In this document: piece by piece, positions 1 to 5,209 of the stretch | Numbering within the stretch: position 1 is the first letter of the stretch | Layout of the letters: each line of letters opens with the position of its first letter | Assembly (NCBI GenBank): GCA_030040415.1 | Contig: JASHTT010000046.1 | Span: forward strand, 1-7,659 | DNA length: 7,659 bases | Source of the DNA: Streptosporangiaceae bacterium | Lineage (GTDB): Bacteria > Actinomycetota > Actinomycetes > Streptosporangiales > Streptosporangiaceae | Direction: 5' to 3' | The notes under the pieces: model-generated | Database searches by the model: none | What the model was told of the DNA's origin: nothing | The model's input: the letters and a program-made list of their open reading frames with translations, nothing else | Translations under genes and position numbers: made by a program

Positions 1-1637
1 CGGAGCGTCACGACCTCCGGGCGGAACCTGGCCGCCGGGACCAGGCACGAGCCGGTGCCTCGGTGCAGCGTGATGGTGCACACGGCGGCCTTGCCGGCGG
101 CGACGGTGACCTGGCCGACCGGGGTGCCGGCGGCCGCCGACACGGTGACCGAGACCTTCTGGGTCTGCTCGTCACCGTAGGTGACCTTGCCCGCTGCCAG
201 CACGGCGATGGTGGCGGTGGCCTGCGGCGCCGACTCGTCTGCCACGAATGCACGCATCGCGAGACCGAGCGGCGTCTCGTAGGAGCCGCCGGCCGCGCAG
301 CTTGTAGCCGACGGGCAGGAGACGGCATTGACGATGGCGGAACCGCCGACGTTGAGCGTTGCCGTTCCGGGTACCTCCTGCGCTTCTCCCCACTGGCCGT
401 CAGTCTCGTCCGCCACGAAAGCCTCGGTGTTCCCGCCGGAAACCGTGTACGTACCACCCAGGCTGCAATAGCCCGGCGCTGGGCAGGACAGCGCGTTGAC
501 GTAGGCCAAGTGACCCGTATCCAGGGCCGCCAGTCCCGGTATCAGCTGCGCACTCTGCAAGCTGCCGTCCGACATGTCCGCGACAAACGCCTCGCTGCCG
601 ACTGTGCCGTCGGCAGTGCAGTCCCCGGGCGCGGCACAAGACAGCGAGCCGACCACCGACCCGCCAGCGGCCAGGGCTGCCAGACCAGGTATTGGCTTCG
701 CGCTGGCCCAGGTCCCGCCGGTTTCCTCGGCGACAAACGCCGCGGAGCGAGAACCCTTGCCGGTGTAAAAGCCTCCGGCCAGGCAATCTCCAGGCTGCGT
801 GCAGCTCAGTGAGCTGGCATCACCGTTACCGCCCGTGTTCAGCGCAGACATGCCAGGTACGGGCTGCGCCGCCCCCCAGCTGCCGCCGGTCTCGGCCGCC
901 ACGAACGGCTGGCCGTTCGTCTGGCCGGTGGCGGCGCAGCTGCCCGGTGCTGCGCATGACACACTGTCGACCTGAGAGCCGTAGCTACCGGACGCAACGG
1001 TGCCGGACACGTGCTGCGCCGTTCCCCAGGTACCGTTGGTCTCGTCAATCACGAACGCCGCCCCGGCGCCGGTACTCGGGGTGTAATAGCCGCCGGCCGT
1101 GCAGTCCCCGGGCGCAGCGCATGACACCGAATACGCGTTAGCGTACGCGTCGGTGTTCAGCGCGCTGAGCCCCGGCACGTTCGCCGCGTCCCCCCAGACG
1201 CCATCGGCCTCGCTGACGACAAACGCATCCTCCTTGCCCACGTTGGTGAAATACATGCCGACCGCTGCGCAGTTGCCCGGCGATGCGCAAGACACCTGGT
1301 TGAACTCCGCAAGCATGCCGGTGTCCAGTGCTGCCAGGTGGCCGACCGCGTGCGCGACACCCCAGCGTCCGTCGACTTCGTTCAGGACGAAGTCGCTCTG
1401 AGTTTGCGGGACCACGCTGAAAGTCGGATAGTCCCCGACTGCGGCGCAGTCACCTGGTGCCGGGCAAGAGATCGAGGTGATCTCGGCTGCGTTGAGCGAC
1501 CACACGGTCTGCGCGAGCCCCCAGCTGACCCCCTCGCCGGTGGAATGGCTCGCAACGGCAGCCCCTGAGGAGCCAGCTATTAAGCAGGTCACAGCCGCAG
1601 GAACAACGGCGAGTAGCAGTGCAGATTGGCGTCTCAT
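1..1637 (-). CDS. Secreted repeat protein (probable 8-bladed beta-propeller plus Ig-like domain), 3' end missing
   Basis: The minus-strand frame is open from ATG at 1637 to the left edge (545 codons, no stop), so the C-terminus is outside the window. A GGGGAG ribosome binding site lies about 7 nt before the ATG. Residues 1-29 form a Sec signal peptide: MRRQ, a hydrophobic core and an AVA cleavage site before Ser30. Cys18 does not sit in a good lipobox, so secretion is likelier than lipidation. Residues 39-469 hold eight units of about 54 residues, each with SC-x5-C (first pair C58/C64), then AFV..E..G.W and a VPG.xALN-like turn. This pattern is common in actinomycete extracellular proteins; the propeller fold is my inference. 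Residues from about 472 resemble a bacterial Ig-like repeat (T.AVLAAGKVTYGDEQ... VTVSAAAGTPVGQVTV). The molecular function is unknown, possibly adhesion or ligand binding. Codon 19 is TTA, rare in high-GC actinomycetes. The upstream cassette diverges from it. Confidence 0.85.
   Translation of the reverse strand, partial: MRRQSALLLAVVPAAVTCLIAGSSGAAVASHSTGEGVSWGLAQTVWSLNAAEITSISCPAPGDCAAVGDYPTFSVVPQTQSDFVLNEVDGRWGVAHAVGHLAALDTGMLAEFNQVSCASPGNCAAVGMYFTNVGKEDAFVVSEADGVWGDAANVPGLSALNTDAYANAYSVSCAAPGDCTAGGYYTPSTGAGAAFVIDETNGTWGTAQHVSGTVASGSYGSQVDSVSCAAPGSCAATGQTNGQPFVAAETGGSWGAAQPVPGMSALNTGGNGDASSLSCTQPGDCLAGGFYTGKGSRSAAFVAEETGGTWASAKPIPGLAALAAGGSVVGSLSCAAPGDCTADGTVGSEAFVADMSDGSLQSAQLIPGLAALDTGHLAYVNALSCPAPGYCSLGGTYTVSGGNTEAFVADETDGQWGEAQEVPGTATLNVGGSAIVNAVSCPSATSCAAGGSYETPLGLAMRAFVADESAPQATATIAVLAAGKVTYGDEQTQKVSVTVSAAAGTPVGQVTVAAGKAAVCTITLHRGTGSCLVPAARFRPEVVTL
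231..1523 (-). repeat. Eight tandem protein-coding repeats of about 160 bp
   Basis: The translated minus strand shows eight degenerate units of roughly 50-57 residues. Each has a Ser-Cys-x5-Cys pair with Pro-Gly inside the loop, a Gly-rich strand, an F-V-x-x-E/D segment and a terminal G-x-W (the seventh unit starts L instead of W). Fourth and sixth units are shortest. The units are clearly diverged at DNA level, so this is an old internal duplication rather than a recent unstable tandem repeat. Confidence 0.8.
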
Positions 1638-1664
1638 GTTCTCGCTCCCCACCCGGCAGAAGTA

Positions 1665-1702
1665 AGCAATGGCTACTGAGGTGCCGATTCATAACCATTG
1701 CT
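1665..1702. promoter_or_regulatory. Inverted repeat AGCAATGG/CCATTGCT upstream of the secreted protein gene
   Basis: Perfect 8-bp arms at 1665-1672 and 1695-1702 are separated by 22 bp. They lie 28-65 bp upstream of the minus-strand ATG and flank a TATGAA-like hexamer (minus strand, 1688-1693) that could be a -10 element. The placement would suit an operator, but no regulator is identified. Confidence 0.3.
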
Positions 1703-1911
1703 GTGCTTAGCGTCGCACATGACCGGTTCGCAGAGAAGTGCGCTCGGCGGCCAGATCGTGAGTACCGGCCACGAGCGCGACGACCTCGCCGTTTTGGATC
1801 GTCCGCCATCTGAAACCGCCAATCGATCACGGGGTCATTCAGGCCGGGTGCCGGGCGTCCTTTTATGCCCGCCTGCCTGGTCAAGGTGGGGGCCGGCCTG
1901 TCCGAGTCTGT

Positions 1912-1961
1912 CCGGGTGTTTAGCCGCAGGTGGCCGTGGCGGACGACCTGCGGTAAACCGG
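1912..1961. repeat. Long interrupted inverted repeat upstream of the cassette
   Basis: The core arms CCGCAGGT (1924-1931) and ACCTGCGG (1946-1953) are perfect. After a single unpaired G (1923) the stem continues with TTTA (1919-1922) against TAAA (1954-1957). After a 3-nt bulge (1916-1918) CCGG (1912-1915) pairs with CCGG (1958-1961). That gives 16 base pairs around a 14-nt loop. It lies about 50 bp before the first cassette gene. It could be a leader hairpin, an operator or a terminator; no U-tract follows, so an intrinsic terminator is least likely. Confidence 0.5.
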
Positions 1962-2020
1962 CCTGAACTTATCCGCGTCCAACCGCCAACAGCCGGGTCG
2001 CTCGGAGCAAGGTGGCTTTC

Positions 2021-2155
2021 GTGATCGCAATACCAGTGCCGGGATGGCTGGCTCTTGGCGTGGTGCTTCTGGGCATCGTTCTGTGGACCTACGACCTGCT
2101 GGTCGTCAAGCCGAAGAAGCGCCGTGAGCGCCAGGCGCGGAAGCGGAGCCTGTAA
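2021..2155 (+). CDS. Small single-pass membrane protein, first gene of the cassette
   Basis: A 44-residue product begins at GTG 2021, behind an AAGGTGG Shine-Dalgarno sequence (2009-2015, 5-nt spacer). An in-frame GTG at 2012, preceded by GGAG at 2004-2007, would give 47 residues and is a fair alternative. The N-terminal part (IPVPGWLALGVVLLGIVLW) is a clear transmembrane helix, followed by TYDLLVV and a strongly basic tail (KPKKRRERQARKRSL). Basic residues after the helix predict an N-out, C-in topology. The stop TAA overlaps the next start in a TAATG junction, so translation is probably coupled. The family is not recognised. It could anchor the downstream proteins at the membrane or act as a small transfer-type protein, but neither role is shown by the sequence. 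Confidence 0.65.
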   Translation: MIAIPVPGWLALGVVLLGIVLWTYDLLVVKPKKRRERQARKRSL

Positions 2156-3039
2156 TGGGCATCAGTAACAGGATCGCTACGAAGATCCGCACTGCAGCTA
2201 AGACCGAAACCGTGCCGCTGCCGAGGCCATACCTGGACACGGGAGCCGTGGTAGCTGCGGCCATCGTACGGGCCGCGGCATCGACTATCGGTCAGCTAAA
2301 GCTGGGCTCGTCTACGTTTCGCGGTCAAGACGTACTCGGTATCCGGGAGGCGCGCAGCACGTACCTCAGCACCGTCAAGGTCTCCCAGCGAGGGCTGGTG
2401 GGCTGGTCGGTCAGCCTCGGCGTCCTGACGGTATCTGGATGGACCGCGGACTGGATGGTGAACGTCGTCGTGGAAGACAGCCCGGTCGGCGCCACCGTTA
2501 ACGTCACGACACCGGCCACGCTGACCCGCGACGGCACGCTCGTCAACAAGTCGGCGCACGGTGAATTGCGCGATCTCGTGCTGTCCGGCCTGAGGGCTGG
2601 CAAGTTGCCCGCCGGGACCGCGGAGTTGGCCGTGTCGAAGGCTGGCTTGGCCGCCGAGGAACTGGAGCCGTTCTACGCCTTGATTCCCGCTCAGACACTG
2701 CGGACGAAACTTCCGGTTGCAGAGGTACACGCAACGCTTGCTCTTGTCCCGTTCCCGGTGGCGGACCGCCAGCCGGATCGGCTGCGCTGGCAGCTCGGGA
2801 CCGCTGGTGCCCTCGCCGACCGGTTCGCGCATGCGAGGATCACCGACCAGGGTGACGTACGCACGATCGAACTGGAGTGTCCGCCGCAGCCAACCGGCAG
2901 CGCGGTCCTCGATGGGCTCGTGGCCCGGCGGGCTGGCGCGCTCTTCCAGTCCGTTCAGCGCACCATCTACCGCCTCGACCGTGACATCGAAATCACGTCG
3001 GAACCAATCATTCGTCAGCGACCGACAGCAGGTGTCTGA
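2155..3039 (+). CDS. Hypothetical protein, 294 aa, second gene of the cassette
   Basis: ATG 2155 overlaps the previous stop (TAATG) and has GGAG at 2145-2148 with a 6-nt spacer, so the start is well supported. I do not recognise the family. Residues 1-20 are basic and Ser/Thr-rich. Residues 30-50 form an Ala-rich, mildly hydrophobic stretch that may be amphipathic rather than membrane-spanning. Residues 80-122 look beta-rich with three Trp (84, 96, 100) and V/T alternation. Residues 135-175 are probably helical. Residues 185-245 are mixed strands, and 252-282 a likely helix with Arg/Glu. There is no signal peptide and only one Cys (242), so a cytoplasmic or membrane-peripheral protein is most likely. 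Codon use is ordinary for a high-GC actinomycete (no ATA among its Ile codons). Its stop overlaps the next start as TGATG, indicating a common mRNA and probably fixed stoichiometry. Confidence 0.8.
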   Translation: MGISNRIATKIRTAAKTETVPLPRPYLDTGAVVAAAIVRAAASTIGQLKLGSSTFRGQDVLGIREARSTYLSTVKVSQRGLVGWSVSLGVLTVSGWTADWMVNVVVEDSPVGATVNVTTPATLTRDGTLVNKSAHGELRDLVLSGLRAGKLPAGTAELAVSKAGLAAEELEPFYALIPAQTLRTKLPVAEVHATLALVPFPVADRQPDRLRWQLGTAGALADRFAHARITDQGDVRTIELECPPQPTGSAVLDGLVARRAGALFQSVQRTIYRLDRDIEITSEPIIRQRPTAGV

Positions 3040-3605
3040 TGACGTCTACCACCGAGCTGTTCCCGTCGTTGGCGGAGTCGGTCCTCGCCCCGATCCTCAT
3101 CGGGATCACGACGACCGAGCGCGATACCGAGGTCATAGGCGAGGTGTGGGACGTTGCCGCATTCTCCGTGCCCGTAACGAGTCCCGTGCTGAAGGTGCTG
3201 GTTGGCAAGGCGAGTCAGCCTCTGAAGCACAGCCGTCGTGTCATCACCGGTGTGAGCGTGGGCGGGGACTACATCAAGCTTGCACAGTTGTGCGACGTCC
3301 GTGGCGACGAGCCTGCAGCCGAGTCCAGGAAGCGCTCGCGCTGGATGGTAGGCGTGCGGATCGCTCCAGACGACGTATCGCGCCAGCTCGTCGGTCCGGA
3401 CAGAACTCCCATCCGAGTCGACGTAATGGGCTACCAACTGCAGGCTGGCCGGGTTCTCGAGGCGCAGCAGCTGGCCCTTTTTCGCCATTACGTCGTCGCT
3501 GGGTTCCAGGCGCTCGATCCGGCTGCGGTGGTCCTCGGCGGCCAGCACGACTGGCGCGACGACTGGTGGTCGACTGCGCAGACTAATCCGCAGTCGTCGC
3601 CCTAG
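3039..3605 (+). CDS. Hypothetical protein, 188 aa, third gene of the cassette
   Basis: ATG 3039 shares its first base with the stop of the upstream gene (TGATG). Only a weak CAGGTG stands before it, which fits re-initiation by terminating ribosomes. The family is not recognised. The N-terminal LAESVLAPILIGITTTE segment is hydrophobic but short. Residues 30-85 alternate V/I/L as in beta strands. Residues 90-105 are a charged, Arg/Glu-rich linker, and 106-165 mixes strands with a helix. The C-terminus is acidic and aromatic (HDWRDDWWSTAQ, 170-181) before a Pro/Ser-rich end. There is one Cys (85), no signal peptide and no clear membrane helix. Close coupling to the 294-residue protein suggests the two form a complex, which is inference. 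Confidence 0.78.
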   Translation: MTSTTELFPSLAESVLAPILIGITTTERDTEVIGEVWDVAAFSVPVTSPVLKVLVGKASQPLKHSRRVITGVSVGGDYIKLAQLCDVRGDEPAAESRKRSRWMVGVRIAPDDVSRQLVGPDRTPIRVDVMGYQLQAGRVLEAQQLALFRHYVVAGFQALDPAAVVLGGQHDWRDDWWSTAQTNPQSSP

Positions 3606-3616
3606 GTGCGGGTCGC

Positions 3617-3656
3617 AGAAGACGCCGGAAGGCAGCGGGATCACAGAACGTCTTCT
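3617..3656 (+). repeat. Inverted repeat AGAAGACG/CGTCTTCT between third and fourth cassette genes
   Basis: Perfect 8-bp arms (3617-3624 and 3649-3656) with a 24-nt loop fill most of the 70-bp gap between the genes, ending 8 nt before the GGGAG ribosome binding site of the next gene. No U-tract follows. In the mRNA it could act as a processing or stability element, or tune expression of the fourth gene; as DNA it could be an operator. Confidence 0.45.
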
Positions 3657-3675
3657 ACCTCAAGGGAGCTGATCC

Positions 3676-4260
3676 ATGGCATTGAAGACTGCTTCGCTCA
3701 CAATTGACCGCAGCAGGCTCCCGCAGAAATGGGACGACCTGGGGATCCGGTTTGAGCTTCATTCTGTGGCCAAGATAAAAGCCGACGGCCCGGCCCGCGA
3801 CATGGTGCTCCTCAGGCCAGCCGGTGCGTTGCTCCGTGCGGAATCTGCTGTCGGGCCAGAGCCGCGCTGGAACCACATACTCTGCGGGATACGCATGAAA
3901 GCCCTCGACGGAACTGACGTGCAGGGGGCGGGACAACTGATAATCACGGGCCAAAGATTCATCGGCATGGTTGACAGCGGGACGGCTGCCGGTGGCCGGA
4001 AACTGTCAACGAACACTACCGGTGCGGCGTTCTGCTTTACGTTCCGTCGAGATGACGTGTACCAGCCAGAGATAACGAAACATCGTCTGACACCGTCAGA
4101 TTTCGCGTTTCGCAGCAAGGAGCCGCAGCCAGTCGCCTTCCGATTGCAGGTCTTTAGTGCTGTCGCCTACGTCGCCAACGACAAGATGGGATATTGGTAC
4201 GACAAGAACATGCTGCACTGCCTGTCTGAAGAGGGCCGACGCGGACTGCTCCAAGCCTAA
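3676..4260 (+). CDS. Hypothetical protein with PH/GRAM-like motif, 194 aa, fourth gene of the cassette
   Basis: ATG 3676 follows GGGAG at 3664-3668 (7-nt spacer), the best ribosome binding site of the cassette. Residues 84-99 (GAGQLIITGQRFIGMV) resemble the G-x-L-x-I-T-x-x-R-[LF]-I strand pair of bacterial PH or GRAM-like domains, followed by more strands (AAFCFTFRRDDV, 117-128) and a C-terminal helix with NDKMGYWYDKNML (168-180) and SEEGRRGLL. A PH-like fold binding lipid or protein is therefore a reasonable guess, not a firm call. There is no signal peptide or membrane helix. Five of nine Ile codons are ATA, very unlike the other genes here, and the gene looks more A/T-rich. This suggests a different origin from its neighbours. 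It is probably co-transcribed with the upstream genes, though a separate promoter in the 70-bp gap cannot be excluded. Confidence 0.78.
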   Translation: MALKTASLTIDRSRLPQKWDDLGIRFELHSVAKIKADGPARDMVLLRPAGALLRAESAVGPEPRWNHILCGIRMKALDGTDVQGAGQLIITGQRFIGMVDSGTAAGGRKLSTNTTGAAFCFTFRRDDVYQPEITKHRLTPSDFAFRSKEPQPVAFRLQVFSAVAYVANDKMGYWYDKNMLHCLSEEGRRGLLQA

Positions 4261-4305
4261 ATCTCACCGCGACAACCACCACGGACTGCACCATTTGTCG
4301 GCGGC

Positions 4306-4416
4306 TTGGAGTACTTCGCCAACCTGTTCACTGTCATGTGCATCCTGTCGGCGATCGACTTCGTGATCCCGATCCTGCCTGTGGATCGGATCCAGGCCGG
4401 GACGAGGCAGCGGTAA
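4306..4416 (+). CDS. Possible 36-aa hydrophobic mini protein after the fourth cassette gene
   Basis: From 4294 the frame reads FVGGLEYFANLFTVMCIL, then SAIDFVIPILPVDRIQAG and TRQR before TAA at 4414-4416. That is a plausible single membrane helix with a short basic end, similar in design to the first cassette protein but not in sequence. The start is unclear: TTG 4306 is used here, ATG 4336 would leave half the helix, and neither has a good ribosome binding site. The frame is the same as that of the 194-residue gene and is open from its stop (4258-4260), so read-through or a decayed start codon are alternatives. The protein-like composition against weak start signals keeps confidence low. Confidence 0.35.
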   Translation: MEYFANLFTVMCILSAIDFVIPILPVDRIQAGTRQR

Positions 4417-4468
4417 CGGGCGAGGTGTTGATCGGCATGCCGTTCCGGCCCCCGCGTCCACGTAAGTA

Positions 4469-4498
4469 CGGATCTAACCTGCGTGTGCGGATCTAACC
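4469..4498. repeat. Direct repeat CGGATCTAACC x2, 19-bp spacing
   Basis: Two identical 11-bp copies lie at 4469-4479 and 4488-4498, start to start 19 bp, close to two helical turns, so both would face the same side of the DNA. They sit about 130 bp before the lsr2-like start codon. A tandem binding site for a regulator is the simplest reading; no regulator is known. Confidence 0.45.
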
Positions 4499-4570
4499 GG
4501 TTCTTCTGTCCCCCGCCTGTCGTCGTGACGGCGATGGAATCTCGGCGGCTTGGGTATGAAAGGGGTTCGT

Positions 4571-4592
4571 CAGCGTGTGGCTCATCACGCTG
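4571..4592 (+). promoter_or_regulatory. Hairpin CAGCGTG/CACGCTG upstream of the lsr2-like gene
   Basis: Perfect 7-bp arms (4571-4577, 4586-4592) close an 8-nt loop, ending 32 nt before the start codon and 23 nt before the G-rich ribosome binding site. It may be a 5' leader hairpin or a dyad operator, for example for autoregulation. Confidence 0.35.
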
Positions 4593-4624
4593 TTCGTGAC
4601 GGCAGCCCTAGCCTTGGGGGACCG

Positions 4625-5047
4625 ATGCAGCGCTTGGAGGTACAGCTGGAGGACGACCTGACTGGTGGCCCGGCCGACGAGACCGTCCAGTTCGGCGTCG
4701 AAGGCAGGACCTACGAGCTGGACCTGAACGCGAAGCATGCGGCCGACTTTCGCCGTCGGCTGGCACCCTTCATCGAGCACGCCCGCCGGGTACGTCACCG
4801 CGGCGGTCGCGGTGCCATCCGCACGGCGGAAAGCCGGGAACGCAGCCGCCAGATCAGGGCCTGGGCAGAGCAGCAGGGTTTCGATCTGGCTGCCCATGGT
4901 CGTCTGCCAGCAGACGTAATCGCCCAGTATGAGAACGCCGTCGGCACGTCGCGGCACGCCGTGCCCAACGCGTACCGCTCTGGCCGGCGCCCAGACCGTT
5001 TAGGCCTGCGCCAAGCCGTTCCCCTTGCTTGCCGCGCACAGCCGTAA
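4625..5047 (+). CDS. Lsr2-family nucleoid-associated protein, divergent paralogue
   Basis: The 140-residue product follows the Lsr2 layout. The N-terminal dimerisation domain is MQRLEVQLEDDLTGGPADE..., then VQFGVEGRTYELDLNAKHA and LAPFIEHARRV (1-56). A basic linker follows (57-75), and then the DNA-binding helix pair RQIRAWAEQQGFDLAAHGRLPADVIAQYENA (75-105). Lsr2 proteins bridge AT-rich DNA and silence acquired genes in actinomycetes. ATG 4625 is chosen because family members begin this way and GGGGGA precedes it, though the spacer is only 3 nt; in-frame starts at 4550 and 4556 would add non-family sequence. Two oddities stand out. The minor-groove motif, usually RGR, reads HGR (91-93). The family normally ends soon after the last helix (about 110-115 residues), while here about 34 extra residues follow, including a TTA Leu codon at 126. 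It is probably a second copy rather than the housekeeping lsr2. Confidence 0.85.
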   Translation: MQRLEVQLEDDLTGGPADETVQFGVEGRTYELDLNAKHAADFRRRLAPFIEHARRVRHRGGRGAIRTAESRERSRQIRAWAEQQGFDLAAHGRLPADVIAQYENAVGTSRHAVPNAYRSGRRPDRLGLRQAVPLACRAQP

Positions 5048-5152
5048 GCCACCACGCCCCAGCCAGTCATCGTCTCCGGTCGGTGCACTGCTCGCCGCTC
5101 CGAGGGCTGTGCGGCGGACCGGTCCTGTTAGTCCTGGCTGCCGGAGCCGAAG

Positions 5153-5169
5153 TCACCCGCAGCGGGTGA
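5153..5169. promoter_or_regulatory. Perfect 17-bp palindrome, candidate operator
   Basis: TCACCCGC-A-GCGGGTGA has perfect 8-bp arms around one central base. The centre lies 160 bp upstream of the GMC oxidoreductase start and 114 bp after the lsr2-like stop. An odd-length perfect dyad of this size suits a dimeric regulator such as a TetR- or GntR-type protein, though no such gene is in the window. A short-loop RNA hairpin is also possible. A 12-bp palindrome (CTGCGGCCGCAG) follows at 5175-5186. Confidence 0.4.
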
Positions 5170-5209
5170 TGTACCTGCGGCCGCAGCCGGGAACGTGCCT
5201 GTGGCATAA

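Larger units (their letters stand above)
1638..2011. other. Divergent intergenic region with several inverted repeats
   Basis: This 374-bp stretch separates the minus-strand secreted protein from the plus-strand cassette, so it should contain both promoters. I see no convincing gene in it. It holds an 8-bp-arm inverted repeat at 1665-1702, a 5-bp stem with a T-rich loop at 1852-1871, an interrupted long inverted repeat at 1912-1961, and a 10-bp inverted pair at 1838-1847 and 1958-1967. No confident -35/-10 pair was found for either direction; a TATGAA-like hexamer on the minus strand (1688-1693) is only suggestive. Confidence 0.6.
4261..4624. other. Region between the cassette and the lsr2-like gene
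   Basis: This 364-bp stretch contains a possible mini membrane protein gene (4306-4416), an 11-bp direct repeat (4469-4498) and a 7-bp-arm hairpin (4571-4592). No intrinsic terminator with a U-tract and no confident promoter hexamers were found. The promoter of the lsr2-like gene is expected in its right half. Confidence 0.5.

Noticed and set aside
63..1401. Long open frames on the plus strand across 63-812, 692-1141 and 1099-1401
   Set aside because: They run antisense to the continuous 545-codon secreted repeat protein, whose signal peptide and eight regular repeats show the real strand. The plus-strand translations are Arg/Ala-rich and unordered.
1852..1871. CGGGC/GCCCG stem with a TTTT-containing loop as an intrinsic terminator
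   Set aside because: The T-run lies in the loop rather than after the stem, and both flanking genes diverge from this region, so a terminator is not expected.
1450..2024. Open frames at 1450-1884 (minus) and 1698-2024 (plus) covering the intergenic region
   Set aside because: Both give Arg/Pro/Cys-rich sequence with no domain or good ribosome binding site, and the minus one overlaps the start of the secreted protein in another frame.
2717..3644. Open frames at 2717-3586 (plus) and 3015-3644 (minus) across the cassette
   Set aside because: The plus frame is Arg/Ser-rich and straddles two well-coupled genes; the minus frame is antisense. The 294- and 188-residue genes have proper start signals and overlapping stop/start codons.
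4437..4496. Possible 19-aa basic peptide starting MPFRPPRPRK
   Set aside because: It has a loosely placed ribosome binding site but is too short, has no recognisable features, and overlaps the direct repeat, so its composition may just follow the repeat.
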